A program made the position numbers and the translations under genes. A DNA stretch of 64,000 nt from NCBI RefSeq assembly GCF_003353175.1, contig NZ_QHKS01000013.1, forward strand, positions 124,001 to 188,000, read 5' to 3'. A model generated the notes under the pieces. It worked only from the letters and a program-made list of their open reading frames with translations. It was not told the origin of the DNA and made no database searches. The stretch comes from Paraburkholderia lacunae (GTDB lineage Bacteria > Pseudomonadota > Gammaproteobacteria > Burkholderiales > Burkholderiaceae). Positions 19,801-28,925 of this stretch are shown one piece after another (within the stretch, counting starts at the first letter, position 1; each line of letters begins with the position of its first letter).

Positions 19801-21786
19801 ATGCGCCTAGGAGTCTGTTATTACCCGGAACACTGGCCGGAGTCGATGTGGGAAGACGACGCTCGCCGGATGAAAGCGCTCGGCATCGAGCAGGTGCGGA
19901 TCGCCGAATTTGCGTGGAGCCGCATCGAACCGACACCTGGCGAATACGACTGGGGCTGGCTCGATCGCGCGATCGACGTACTCGGCGCGGCCGGGTTGCA
20001 GGTGGTCATGTGCACGCCGACCGCGACGCCGCCCAAGTGGCTGATCGACCGCCATCCGGACATCCTGCCGATCGGCGCGGACGGACGTCCCCGCGCGTTC
20101 GGCTCGCGCCGCCATTACGATTTCTCTTCGCCGTCGTATTTCTCCGCGTCGCAGCGGATCTGTACGGCGGTGGCCGAGCGGTATGGCAAGCATCCGGCGG
20201 TCGCGTACTGGCAGACCGATAACGAGTTCGGCTGCCATCACACGGTGGTCAGCTATTCGCCGGCGGCAGTAGGGCGCTTTCGCGAATGGCTGAAGGCGCG
20301 CTATCAAACGGTCGATGAACTGAACCGCGCGTGGGGCACGGTGTTCTGGAGCATGGAGTACCGCAGCTTCGACGAGATCGATGCGCCGGTGGCGACCGTC
20401 ACCGAAGCGCATCCGTCGCACCGGCTCGACTATCGGCGCTTCGCGTCCGACGAGCTCGCGCGCTACAACCGCATGCAGGTCGAGATCATCCGCGCGCATT
20501 CGCCCGGACGGCCGGTCGCGCACAACTTCATGCAGCTCTTTACCGAGTTCGACCATTACAAGGTCGCCGCCGATCTCGATGTCGCGACCTGGGACAGCTA
20601 TCCGCTCGGCGCGCTCGAAGAGCAATGGTTTGCGCCGGAGATCAAGGCGCGCTGGCTGCGCACCGGGCATCCCGACTTCGCTTCGTTCAATCACGACGTC
20701 TACCGCGGCATGTCGAAGCTGCCGTTCTGGGTGATGGAGCAGCAACCGGGGCCGGTGAACTGGGCGCAGTGGAATCCGGCGCCGCTGCCCGGCATGGTGC
20801 GGCTGTGGAGTTGGGAAGCCTTCGCGCACGGCGCGGGGTGCGTGTCGTATTTCCGCTGGCGCCAGGCGCCGTTTGCGCAGGAGCAGATGCACGCCGGGTT
20901 GAACACGCCCGACAATCGGCTCGACGTCGGCGGCAATGAAGCCGCGCAGGTGGCCGGCGAGATTCGCACGGTGCTCGCCGCGGACGCCGGCGCCAATGCC
21001 GCGATTCGCGCGAAGGTCGCGCTCGTCTACGACTACGAAGCGAAGTGGCTGTTCGAGATTCATCCGCAGGGCGCGGACTTTCACTATCCGCGTTTCGCGT
21101 TCGAGTATTACTCGGCGCTGCGCGCACTCGGGCTGGATGTCGACGTGGTTCCGGTGGACGCGCCGCTCGACGGCTATCGTGTGATCGTCGTGCCGCCGCT
21201 GCCGGTCGTGCCCGCCGATTTTGCCGCGCGGCTGGCAAAATCGGGCGCCCAGGTGGTGCTCGGCCCGCGCACCGGCTCGAAGACGGAGGATCTGCAGATT
21301 CCGGCGAACTTGCCGCCGGGCGCGCTTGCTTCGGTGCTGCCGCTGCGCGTGTGGCGCGTCGAATCGATGCGGCCGAACGTGACCGAAGCGGTGCGGCTCG
21401 CAGACAGCGCGGACGTTTCCGCGACCGACGGCTTCGCGCGCCACTGGCGCGATTTCATCGACAGCGACGGCGCGGCTTCGCTCGACGTTCGCGCGCGCTT
21501 CGCCGACGGCCATCCGGCGGTTGTGCGAAGCGGCGCATTCCACTACTTCGCGAGTCTGTTCGACGATGCGCTCACGCTCCGTCTGTTCGCGCAGATCGCC
21601 CGCGAGGCAGGCATCGAGGCGACGCCGCTTGGCGACAGCGTGCGGATCAGCCGGCGCGGCGCACTGACCTACGTATTCAATTACGGCGAGCAGGTTCACA
21701 CGCTCGCCGGTGTGGACGACGACGCTTTCGTGATCGGTTCGCGCCAGATCGGCCCGCAGGGCGTAGCGGTTCATCGATCGACCTGA
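19801..21786 (+). CDS. GH42 beta-galactosidase, locus 2
   Basis: 661 residues beginning MRLGVCYYPEHWPESMW. The acid/base is Glu142 in WQTDNEFG and the nucleophile Glu313 in WVMEQQPGPVNW. The same domain layout as the locus 1 enzyme and the absence of a signal peptide indicate a cytoplasmic exo-acting beta-galactosidase. It is the second gene of its operon, 12 bases after the ATPase, with ribosome site AGAGGA. Possible specialisation between the two enzymes (linkage or chain length) cannot be read from the sequence. Confidence 0.93.
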   Translation: MRLGVCYYPEHWPESMWEDDARRMKALGIEQVRIAEFAWSRIEPTPGEYDWGWLDRAIDVLGAAGLQVVMCTPTATPPKWLIDRHPDILPIGADGRPRAFGSRRHYDFSSPSYFSASQRICTAVAERYGKHPAVAYWQTDNEFGCHHTVVSYSPAAVGRFREWLKARYQTVDELNRAWGTVFWSMEYRSFDEIDAPVATVTEAHPSHRLDYRRFASDELARYNRMQVEIIRAHSPGRPVAHNFMQLFTEFDHYKVAADLDVATWDSYPLGALEEQWFAPEIKARWLRTGHPDFASFNHDVYRGMSKLPFWVMEQQPGPVNWAQWNPAPLPGMVRLWSWEAFAHGAGCVSYFRWRQAPFAQEQMHAGLNTPDNRLDVGGNEAAQVAGEIRTVLAADAGANAAIRAKVALVYDYEAKWLFEIHPQGADFHYPRFAFEYYSALRALGLDVDVVPVDAPLDGYRVIVVPPLPVVPADFAARLAKSGAQVVLGPRTGSKTEDLQIPANLPPGALASVLPLRVWRVESMRPNVTEAVRLADSADVSATDGFARHWRDFIDSDGAASLDVRARFADGHPAVVRSGAFHYFASLFDDALTLRLFAQIAREAGIEATPLGDSVRISRRGALTYVFNYGEQVHTLAGVDDDAFVIGSRQIGPQGVAVHRST

Positions 21787-21856
21787 CGAGCCGGCCTGAG
21801 GATTCCATGCAGTAACGACAACGACGCCATATCAAGGCATAAAGGAGACAGAGAGC

Positions 21857-23110
21857 ATGACACTGAAACCCCGCAGAATTCTGCTTGCACTCGCGCTCGT
21901 CGCGGCCGCCGCAGGAACCTCCGTCGTCAGCACCGCGCAGGCCGGCACGCTTGCAGTCAACATCGCGTTCAAGGGCGCAAGCCAGCGCGCGGTCTGGCAG
22001 TCGACCATCGACGAGTTCAAGAAAGCGCATCCCGATGTCGACGTGAAGGTGTCGTTCGTCGACGAAGAGGCGTACAAGGTGCAACTGCCCGGGTGGCTCT
22101 CGACAGTCGCGCCCGATATCGTCAACTGGCATGACGGCGAGCGCATGGCGTATTACGCGCAACGTGGCCTGTTCGAAGATCTGAGCGGCGATTGGGCGAA
22201 GAACGGCTGGAGCGATACGTACGCGTCGACGAAGGAAGCGTCGTCGTACAAAGGCAAGCAGTACGCCGCGCCCACCGTGTATTACTCGTGGGGCATGTTC
22301 TATCGCAAGGACCTGTTCCAGAAGACGGGCATTGCCGGCGAGCCGAAAACGTGGGACCAGTTTCTGGACGCCTGCAAAAAGCTGAAGGCGGCCGGCATTA
22401 CGCCGATCGCCGTTGCGGGACGCGATGCGTGGACGCTGGCAGGCTGGTTCGACTATCTGGACCTGCGCCTGAACGGCAATGCGTTCCATCAGAAGCTGAT
22501 GGCGGGCGAGGTGCCGTACACCGATCCGCGCGTCAAGAAGGTGTACGCGGCCTGGAAGCAACTGATCGACGCCGGCTATTTCATCGACAACTCGCTCTCC
22601 TACGATCTGGACGCGGTGCAGCCGTTCCTGTTCCAGGGCAAGGCCGCGATGATGCTGATGGGCACCTTCATCACGGGTGGCTTCCCGTCGAATGTGAAAG
22701 CGGAAATGGGCTACTTCCAGTTCCCGATCATCGACGCGAAGGTGCCGACCGCCGAAGACGGTCCGGTGGAATCGCTGCATATTCCGTCGAAGGCGAAGAA
22801 CAAGGCGGATGCCCATACCTTCCTCGCGTTCGTCGAGACGCCTGAAATCGGCGCGAAGCTGGCGGCGGGTCTCGGTTCGCTGTCGGCGAACAGCAAGTCG
22901 CCGGAACCCGAAGATCCGATTTCGAAAATCGGCTTCCAGATTCTGGCGAACACGAAGGGCGGTATTGCACAGTTCTACGATCGCGACATGACGAAGGAAA
23001 TGGCCGATGAAGGGATGAAGGGGATGCAGCAGTTCGTCGCCGATCCCTCGAAACTCGACGACGTGCTCGCGCAACTCGAGCAGACGCGTAAGCGCATCTA
23101 CAAGAAGTAA
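21857..23110 (+). CDS. Extracellular sugar-binding protein (ABC family 1), locus 2
   Basis: 417 residues, the same length as its paralogue at 10922. The signal peptide probably ends at STAQA near residue 29. VNWHDGERMAYYAQRGLFEDLS and the C-terminal LEQTRKRIYKK match the locus 1 protein. A difference lies in the pocket-side segment APTVYYSWGMFYRKD against APLGYDAYGFFYRKD, so ligand preference may differ. AAAGGAGACAGAG supplies the ribosome site. Confidence 0.88.
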   Translation: MTLKPRRILLALALVAAAAGTSVVSTAQAGTLAVNIAFKGASQRAVWQSTIDEFKKAHPDVDVKVSFVDEEAYKVQLPGWLSTVAPDIVNWHDGERMAYYAQRGLFEDLSGDWAKNGWSDTYASTKEASSYKGKQYAAPTVYYSWGMFYRKDLFQKTGIAGEPKTWDQFLDACKKLKAAGITPIAVAGRDAWTLAGWFDYLDLRLNGNAFHQKLMAGEVPYTDPRVKKVYAAWKQLIDAGYFIDNSLSYDLDAVQPFLFQGKAAMMLMGTFITGGFPSNVKAEMGYFQFPIIDAKVPTAEDGPVESLHIPSKAKNKADAHTFLAFVETPEIGAKLAAGLGSLSANSKSPEPEDPISKIGFQILANTKGGIAQFYDRDMTKEMADEGMKGMQQFVADPSKLDDVLAQLEQTRKRIYKK

Positions 23111-23190
23111 GCGGTGGCGGCCTTTGGGCCGCCTGCTTTGGCCACCCGCTTTGGCCACCATTCGCCACGTTCGATCGGGAGAGGTTAATC

Positions 23191-24159
23191 GTGTCGCACT
23201 CCGTCAGCCGTCACACTGTCACTGGTCCTGCCGATTCTGGCGTACCGGCTTCGGGCGGCGCATTGCGCGGCGGGCCGCCCGCCCTGGCGCACCGGCGCCG
23301 TCCATCGCCGACCGCGCGCCGGCAACGGCGTGCTGCCTTCCTGTTTCTCGCGCCGGCTTGCGTGATGGTGGCCGTCTATGTCGTGTGGCCGATCCTGTCG
23401 ACCATTCGCCTGAGCTTTTTCAACTGGGACGGCATGACCGAGCCGGTCTTTGCCGGCCTGGCGAACTATGTCGAGCTCTTCCATACACCGGCGTTCTATA
23501 CCGCGCTGAAGAACAACCTCATCTGGCTGCTGTTGTTCCTGCTCGCTCCGCCGATGGGACTCGCCGTCGCGCTGTATCTGAATCAGGCCGTGGCCGGCAT
23601 TCGCATCGTCAAATCGCTGTTCTTTGCACCGTTCGTGCTGTCGGGCGTGGTGGTCGGCCTGATCTTCTCGTGGTTCTACGACCCGACTTTCGGCTTGCTT
23701 GCGCTGATACTCGGTCATGGCGTGCCGGTGCTCGGCGACGCCCGCTATGCGACCTTCGGGATCGTATTCGCGGCCCTGTGGCCGCAAACCGCCTATTGCA
23801 TGATTCTTTACCTGACCGGCCTGACGTCGCTGAACGCCGAGCAGATCGAGGCCGCGCGCATGGAGGGCGCGCGCGGCTGGTCGTTGCTGTGGCACGTGAT
23901 TCTGCCGCAATTGCGGCCGACCACGTTCATGGCGATCGTCGTCACTGTGATCGGCGCGTTGCGCAGCTTCGATCTGATCTCGGTGATGACCGGCGGCGGA
24001 CCGTTCGAGAGTTCGACCGTGCTCGCGTATTACATGTACGACCAGGCGATCAAGTATTACCGCATCGGCTATTCCGCCGCGGTGGCGGTGGTGCTGTTCG
24101 CCATCATGCTGGTGTACATCGTTTATCACTTGCGGCGGATGCTGCGCGCCGAGCAATAA
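23191..24159 (+). CDS. Sugar ABC transporter permease (MalF type), locus 2
   Basis: 322 residues from GTG 23191, preceded by GGGAGAGG. It has a longer, Pro/Arg-rich cytoplasmic N-terminus (about 45 residues) than the locus 1 protein, then six helices from FLFLAPACVMVAVYVVWPI. The EAA loop is EAARMEGARGWSLLWHVILP. It forms the channel with the gene 16 bases downstream. Confidence 0.9.
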   Translation: MSHSVSRHTVTGPADSGVPASGGALRGGPPALAHRRRPSPTARRQRRAAFLFLAPACVMVAVYVVWPILSTIRLSFFNWDGMTEPVFAGLANYVELFHTPAFYTALKNNLIWLLLFLLAPPMGLAVALYLNQAVAGIRIVKSLFFAPFVLSGVVVGLIFSWFYDPTFGLLALILGHGVPVLGDARYATFGIVFAALWPQTAYCMILYLTGLTSLNAEQIEAARMEGARGWSLLWHVILPQLRPTTFMAIVVTVIGALRSFDLISVMTGGGPFESSTVLAYYMYDQAIKYYRIGYSAAVAVVLFAIMLVYIVYHLRRMLRAEQ

Positions 24160-24175
24160 GGTCAAGGAGCCGACC

Positions 24176-25027
24176 ATGTTTCCGATCGCCATCGACAAAT
24201 GGAAGCCGGCCACGCGCCGTGCGTACAAACTGACCTTGCCGCTCGCGCTGCTGATCTGGCTGCTGCCGATGATCGCGGTGCTGGTGACCTCGGTGCGCTC
24301 GTCGGAAGAACTGACCGAGGGAAATTACTGGGGCTGGCCGAAGCACTTCGCGATGCTGGATAACTATCGTGAGGCGTTGACCACCTCGCCGATGCTGCAT
24401 TACTTCTGGAACAGCGTGCTGATCACGGTGCCTGCCGTCGTGGGGTCGATCGCGCTTGCGGCGATGGCGGGATTCGCGCTCGCCACTTACCGGTTCCGCG
24501 GCAATTCGACGTTGTTCGCGACGTTTGTCGCGGGTAATTTCGTGCCGGTGCAGGTATTGATGATTCCGGTGCGCGATCTTTCGTTGCAACTCGGCCTGTT
24601 CAACACCGTGAGCGCGCTGATTCTGTTTCATCTGTCGTTTCAGACAGGTTTCTGCACGCTTTTCCTGCGCAATTTCATCAAGGAGTTGCCCTTCGAGCTC
24701 GTCGAAGCGGCCCGTGTGGAAGGCGCTGGCGAATGGCAGGTGTTCTACCGGATCGTGCTTCCTCTGATTCGGCCGGCGCTCGCAGCGCTGGGGATTCTCG
24801 TCTTCACGTTTGTCTGGAATGACTATTTCTGGGCGCTGTGTTTGACACAAGGGGACGAGGCCGCGCCGATTACCGTCGGTGTCGCGGCATTGAAGGGGCA
24901 GTGGACTACGGCATGGAATCTCGTTTCGGCCGGGTCGATTCTTGCCGCGTTGCCCTCCGTGGCGATGTTCTTCGCCATGCAGAAGCATTTCGTGGCCGGG
25001 CTGACCTTCGGTGCGACAAAAGGCTGA
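24176..25027 (+). CDS. Sugar ABC transporter permease (MalG type), locus 2
   Basis: 283 residues, six helices, EAA loop EAARVEGAGEWQVFYRIVLP. AAGGAGCC precedes ATG 24176. It is the last gene of the locus 2 operon. A hairpin at 25075-25105 separates it from the convergent regulator of the rhizopine-like operon. Confidence 0.9.
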   Translation: MFPIAIDKWKPATRRAYKLTLPLALLIWLLPMIAVLVTSVRSSEELTEGNYWGWPKHFAMLDNYREALTTSPMLHYFWNSVLITVPAVVGSIALAAMAGFALATYRFRGNSTLFATFVAGNFVPVQVLMIPVRDLSLQLGLFNTVSALILFHLSFQTGFCTLFLRNFIKELPFELVEAARVEGAGEWQVFYRIVLPLIRPALAALGILVFTFVWNDYFWALCLTQGDEAAPITVGVAALKGQWTTAWNLVSAGSILAALPSVAMFFAMQKHFVAGLTFGATKG

Positions 25028-25074
25028 GCGGCCCGTTATCCGTTGCGAAGATTGACCTGCTTGCGAGGCGGCGG

Positions 25075-25105
25075 GTAGCAGGAGCGCTCACGCGAGCGCT
25101 GCTAC
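25075..25105. terminator. Hairpin between convergent genes, possible bidirectional terminator
   Basis: GTAGCA plus GCGCTC on the left pairs with GAGCGC plus TGCTAC on the right, with a 3-base bulge (GGA) and an ACGC loop. It sits between the converging permease and regulator genes. It lacks T-runs on either side. Confidence 0.45.
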
Positions 25106-25119
25106 GTCGGGGCGACAGG

Positions 25120-26133
25120 TCAATACAGCGAGTAGCGGGAATACGTTTCTATCGGAATGATCGCTTGCGCGGGAACGGTTCGACCTTCGCGTGCGGATTT
25201 CAAATGCCCGACAGATGTGCGCAACAGCAGCCGAAGGTCCTGTGTCAGCAAATAGTCGATGGCGTCGGAACGCAACAGCGGCTCCGTTATCCGGTTGACT
25301 TCGTGGGTCACATAGATCGTCCGGCCCGTCAGATTGCGTTCGCGCAGCGCCGCCGCCAGTCCTTCGTTTCCCCCCGCCACGTTGTAAATGCCGTCGAGCT
25401 TCTTGTGCTCGTCCAGAAAGCGCAGAGTTGCTTCATAGGTCGCGGCCCCGGAGTCAGCGCCCTTGATGACCTCCACCAGGTTCACGTTCGGGAATCGCTG
25501 TCTTAACAGTGAGCGGAACCCGATCTCCCGATCTTCGTGACATGTGTAGGAGAACGTCGCGACGACTACCGCCACATCCGGGGACGTGTGCGCCTGCAGA
25601 TGCCGGCCCATGAGAAATGCAGCTGACTGTCCGGCCGCCCGGTTATTGACCCCGACATACGTATGACGGGCGTCGGCATCGACGTCGGTGATGAGCGTAA
25701 CGACCGGCTTGCCTGCCGCCATGCATTCGCGCAGGGCGGCGCTCGTCGTTGGGGTGTTCGTGCAGATGATGCCGATGCCGTCGGCTTCGGCGCTCGCCTC
25801 GCGCACCTGGGCAGCAACCTCGTCGTCGGACGCTCCCACACACCTCACGATGGCGAGACTCGCCCCGGACGCGACAAATTCCGGCTCGAGCTCTGCCGCG
25901 GTGCGCGTCAACTCGTCGGTGAACGCGTCTCCTGCCTGGGCCAACAACCTGAAATCGTAGGTGCTCTGCCTCGCGCGAGTCGGCGAGCCGGAGCTCAATT
26001 GCCTCAATGCCGCTTCAACAGCGCTGCGCGTGCGCGGATGCACACCGGGCCGATCGTTTAGCGCGCGATCGATGGTCGCCCTGCTGAGCTGCGTGATCTC
26101 CATCAGTTGTTTGAGCGTCGGCTTGCCTTTCAT
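25120..26133 (-). CDS. LacI-type regulator, divergent from the moc-like operon
   Basis: 337 residues from ATG 26133 (MKGKPTLKQLMEITQLSR). The open frame upstream of this start overlaps the operator region and the next gene and is not real. HTH LKQLMEITQLSRATIDRALN is at 7-26. The sensing domain is ribose-binding-protein-like (FRLLAQAGDAFTDELTRTA, GIGIICTNTPTT, DGIYNVAGGNEG). A sensor of this type suits a cyclitol or sugar ligand. Three palindromes lie between this gene and the operon it faces (26266-26335). The rhizobial moc loci use a GntR-type MocR instead, so the control here would be different. Confidence 0.82.
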   Translation of the reverse strand: MKGKPTLKQLMEITQLSRATIDRALNDRPGVHPRTRSAVEAALRQLSSGSPTRARQSTYDFRLLAQAGDAFTDELTRTAAELEPEFVASGASLAIVRCVGASDDEVAAQVREASAEADGIGIICTNTPTTSAALRECMAAGKPVVTLITDVDADARHTYVGVNNRAAGQSAAFLMGRHLQAHTSPDVAVVVATFSYTCHEDREIGFRSLLRQRFPNVNLVEVIKGADSGAATYEATLRFLDEHKKLDGIYNVAGGNEGLAAALRERNLTGRTIYVTHEVNRITEPLLRSDAIDYLLTQDLRLLLRTSVGHLKSAREGRTVPAQAIIPIETYSRYSLY

Positions 26134-26265
26134 TGTGAGTCCCCAAACTTGCACGCGGGCCGAGGCGCCCGCACAACCGTCATTTTGCCTCATGTTGAGC
26201 CATAGAGGCATTTCTCGAATGACCCAGAAGAAAAAGGTCGACAGCATCTCGTGGAATACCCTTAA

Positions 26266-26335
26266 TGACTCAATATGAGTCATATTAGTCTTTGACTGGT
26301 GCTCATTAAGAGTCTTAAATGAGCTCATCGATGAG
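26266..26335. promoter_or_regulatory. Three-palindrome operator array of the moc-like operon
   Basis: O1 is TGACTCAATATGAGTCA (26266-26282). O2 (26301-26324) has the arms GCTCATT and AATGAGC. O3 is CTCATCGATGAG (26324-26335) and has the central CG typical of LacI operators. The recurring half-site is TGASTCA or ATGAGC. O2 covers the spacer and -10 of the predicted promoter, and O3 covers its start point, so repression of the operon is the natural reading. Confidence 0.6.
26292..26320 (+). promoter_or_regulatory. Sigma70-like promoter of the moc-like operon
   Basis: TTGACT (26292-26297), a 17-base spacer, then TTAAAT (26315-26320). Transcription would start near 26327 and give a leader of about 65 bases before ATG 26392. 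This argues against the upstream in-frame ATG at 26338. Confidence 0.5.
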
Positions 26336-26391
26336 TCATGTTTCGAGCGATTCATCATTCGGTCAAACATCAGGTACTGGGGTGCAAGCTC

Positions 26392-27447
26392 ATGTCCGTA
26401 CAGCAAGACAACACGAAAGCGATCACCATGGACGACTGGTACAAATGCCGGCTCGACAGAAAGGTGCTCAAAGAGGTCACCCGTCGTAACGACCGGGATG
26501 CGCTCCTGCATTTCGGCGGCTTCATAGGATTGGTCGTGGGAAGCGGCGTGCTTGCGTGGCTGTCGCTGGGCACGCTCTGGTGCGTGCCGGCGTTTCTGCT
26601 TTACGGAACGCTCTATGCATTCGCGGAGGCGATCGAACACGAATTGCGCCATCGCACGCCGTTCAAGAGCGAATGGCTGAACGGAGCGGTGCATTGGCTG
26701 ATCTGCTTCATGACTTGGCGCGAGCAGATCTATAGCCGGTGGTCCCATGCACAACATCACACGTACACGCATCTGACGGCAACGGTGCCGTCAGATGTCG
26801 AACTTGCGGTGAAGCGTCCGCCGAACTACCTGAAACTCGCCACCGATTTTCTACGTATTTCGCACGGCATTCATCACCTGGGCAACCTTGTCCTGCACAG
26901 CTTCGGCATCGTTTCGAACAGGGCTAAAGCCGTCGTGCCGCCCACCGAGTATCGCGCGATGTGCCGCAATTCACGCGTCATTCTCGCGCTGTATGTCGGC
27001 GTGGCAGGGTGGGCGATCGTTGCGCATAGCTGGCTGCCCGTCGTCTTCCTTCTGCTGCCGCGCTCCTACGGCGCCTGGTTGCATGAGCTGCTGGCACTCA
27101 CCCAGCACACGGGACTGCGTGAAAACGAGCTCGATCACCGCTTCTCGACGCGAACCATCAGGCTTAACCGCTTCCTGCAATTCCTCTACTGGAACATGAA
27201 CTATCACGTCGAGCACCACATGTTCCCGAATGTGCCGTTTCACGCGCTCCCGCAACTGCGCAAGGCGATCGAAGCGGATCTGCCGCCCGCCTATGACGGC
27301 CTTTTCAGCGCGTGGAGCGAAATTCTGCGCGTCTTCAGGATGCAGCGGCGCGATCCCGACTACATGGTGACCCCTCGCGTACCCGGAAAGGTCGCCGTTG
27401 CGGCAGAGCGAACTGACGATGCGCCGTTGATGGCCCAAGCACGTTAA
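26392..27447 (+). CDS. mocD: Membrane di-iron oxygenase of the desaturase superfamily, MocD-like
   Basis: 351 residues from ATG 26392 (MSVQQDNTKAITMDDWYKC); ATG 26338 would add 18 residues. Hydrophobic helices surround three His clusters: HELRH, HAQHH and HVEHH (in YHVEHHMFPNVPFHALPQL). These are the iron ligands of membrane desaturases and hydroxylases. Generic annotation would say fatty acid desaturase. The neighbouring Rieske ferredoxin, ferredoxin reductase, sugar-binding protein and TIM-barrel gene instead match the moc set. There MocD, MocE and MocF are proposed to oxidatively demethylate the rhizopine 3-O-methyl-scyllo-inosamine. The function is inferred from gene context and untested here. 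Confidence 0.75.
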   Translation: MSVQQDNTKAITMDDWYKCRLDRKVLKEVTRRNDRDALLHFGGFIGLVVGSGVLAWLSLGTLWCVPAFLLYGTLYAFAEAIEHELRHRTPFKSEWLNGAVHWLICFMTWREQIYSRWSHAQHHTYTHLTATVPSDVELAVKRPPNYLKLATDFLRISHGIHHLGNLVLHSFGIVSNRAKAVVPPTEYRAMCRNSRVILALYVGVAGWAIVAHSWLPVVFLLLPRSYGAWLHELLALTQHTGLRENELDHRFSTRTIRLNRFLQFLYWNMNYHVEHHMFPNVPFHALPQLRKAIEADLPPAYDGLFSAWSEILRVFRMQRRDPDYMVTPRVPGKVAVAAERTDDAPLMAQAR

Positions 27448-27464
27448 GCGTAAAGAGAGAGGCA

Positions 27465-27788
27465 ATGAACATCCTTCAGTGGCATCACGTCTGCGCGTGC
27501 GATGACGTCGACGAAGAAGACGTCATCGAGTTCCAGCACGACGGCAAGCTGTATGCGGTTTATCACACGCCGAGCGGCTTTTACGCATCGGCTGGTCTTT
27601 GTACGCATGAAACGGCGCGCCTTACCGAGGGCCTTGTGTTTGGGGAGGTGATCGAGTGTCCGATGCACATGGGGCGCTTTCACATTCCGACGGGTGCAGC
27701 CAAAGGCGCGCCGGTGTGCATCAATCTTGTCGTTCATCCAGTGAAGGTCGAAGACAACAACGTGTTCATCGGTTTGCCTTGCGATTGA
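27465..27788 (+). CDS. mocE: Rieske-type [2Fe-2S] ferredoxin, MocE-like
   Basis: 107 residues. The Rieske signature is complete: C46-T-H48, sixteen residues, then C65-P-M-H68. There is no catalytic domain, so it is a small soluble electron carrier of the kind that serves oxygenases. It lies 17 bases after the MocD-like gene with ribosome site AGAGAGG. In the moc model MocE passes electrons from MocF to MocD. Size and motif fit a MocE/NirD-type ferredoxin. The role follows from its place between an oxygenase and a reductase gene. Confidence 0.82.
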   Translation: MNILQWHHVCACDDVDEEDVIEFQHDGKLYAVYHTPSGFYASAGLCTHETARLTEGLVFGEVIECPMHMGRFHIPTGAAKGAPVCINLVVHPVKVEDNNVFIGLPCD

Positions 27789-27870
27789 CGGCACTGCCCT
27801 GAGACCGTGGCAAAGCAATGACGGCCGATTGCGTGACATCGGCAAATAGACCATAAACAAGGAGACAGTT

Positions 27871-28905
27871 ATGAAATGCTCTATAAGGAAGGTACTCGGC
27901 CTGACCGCCGCAGTGTTGAGTCTGGGACTATGCACGGGCGTGGGCGCAGAAACGGTTGCCCATTTCGATTTCATCACTCACGCGCCGGACTCGGATGCGT
28001 GGTGGAACACGGTCAAGAACGGAATCAAGCAGGCCGACGATGATTTCAACGTTCAGACCGACTATCGCAATCCGCCGAATGGGGACCTTGCCGACATGGT
28101 GCAGCTGGTCAACCAGGCGGCAGCGCGAAACTATGACGGCGTTGTAACAACCATCGCCGACTTTGACCTGCTCAAGGGCTCCGTCTCACGGCTGAAGGCG
28201 AAGAACATCCCGTTCATCACGGCTAATACCGGTACTGAGAAGCAGAGCGCTGAACTCGGTGCGTTGATGCATGTAGGCCAGCCTGAATATCTGGCCGGCA
28301 AGGAAGCAGGGCTGCGCGCGAAGGCTGACGGAATCAGTACGTTTCTCTGTGTGAACCACTACGCGACCAATCCGCTGTCGTTCGAGCGTTGTCGCGGGTT
28401 TGCGGAAGCCATCGGCGCAGATATGAAGGCGTCCGTGCTCGATGTCGGTACCGACCCGACTGGCATCGAAGGGAAAGTGAGTGCCTTCCTGCGGACGCAT
28501 CCGAACACGCAAGCTGTCCTGACCCTGGGTCCGACTTCTGCCGACCCCACCATTCGCGCAGTCACCAGAATGGGCCTCGCCGGTAAGATCTGGTTCGCGA
28601 CGTTCGACATCGATGCTGACGTCGCCAAGGCAATCAAGGACGGCACGATCAAGTTCTGCACCGATCAACAGCCGTATCTGCAAGGCTACATTCCCATCGC
28701 CATGCTGGCGATCATGCACCGAACTCACAATACGGACGTCCTGCAGGCCCGCTCCGAACTCGAAAAGGATCCCAGGTTCATCAAGCGTCTTCAGGACTAT
28801 GGACTGAAGCCTGTCTACGAGGGGCGCAACATCAGTTCGGGACCGGGCTTCATCACGCCACAGAACATCGAGCAGGTATCGGCGCTGGCCGGCCGCTACA
28901 GGTAA
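27871..28905 (+). CDS. mocB: Periplasmic sugar/cyclitol-binding protein (ABC family 2), MocB-like
   Basis: 344 residues with a Sec signal (cleavage after VGAE or GVGA near residue 26). It belongs to the ribose/inositol-binding-protein class (HFDFITHAPDSDAWWNTVKNG, DGVVTTIADF, FITANTG, FATFDIDADVAKAIKDG). An AAGGAGAC ribosome site precedes it. In rhizobia MocB is the proposed rhizopine-binding protein. No permease or ATPase gene lies nearby, so the protein must borrow an inositol- or ribose-type transporter encoded elsewhere, or serve only in sensing. Confidence 0.75.
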   Translation: MKCSIRKVLGLTAAVLSLGLCTGVGAETVAHFDFITHAPDSDAWWNTVKNGIKQADDDFNVQTDYRNPPNGDLADMVQLVNQAAARNYDGVVTTIADFDLLKGSVSRLKAKNIPFITANTGTEKQSAELGALMHVGQPEYLAGKEAGLRAKADGISTFLCVNHYATNPLSFERCRGFAEAIGADMKASVLDVGTDPTGIEGKVSAFLRTHPNTQAVLTLGPTSADPTIRAVTRMGLAGKIWFATFDIDADVAKAIKDGTIKFCTDQQPYLQGYIPIAMLAIMHRTHNTDVLQARSELEKDPRFIKRLQDYGLKPVYEGRNISSGPGFITPQNIEQVSALAGRYR

Positions 28906-28925
28906 TCTCGACGGGGAGCTTGCAG

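Noticed and set aside
26134..26772. N-terminal extension of the LacI-type regulator by about 210 codons
   Set aside because: It would cover the operator array and the start of the divergent oxygenase gene. The LacI HTH normally begins within ten residues of the start, which fits ATG 26133.
26392..27447. Simple reading as a lipid desaturase gene
   Set aside because: The His clusters fit, but the operon has a dedicated Rieske ferredoxin, reductase, sugar-binding protein and sugar-type TIM barrel and no lipid gene, so a small-molecule oxygenase is the better reading.
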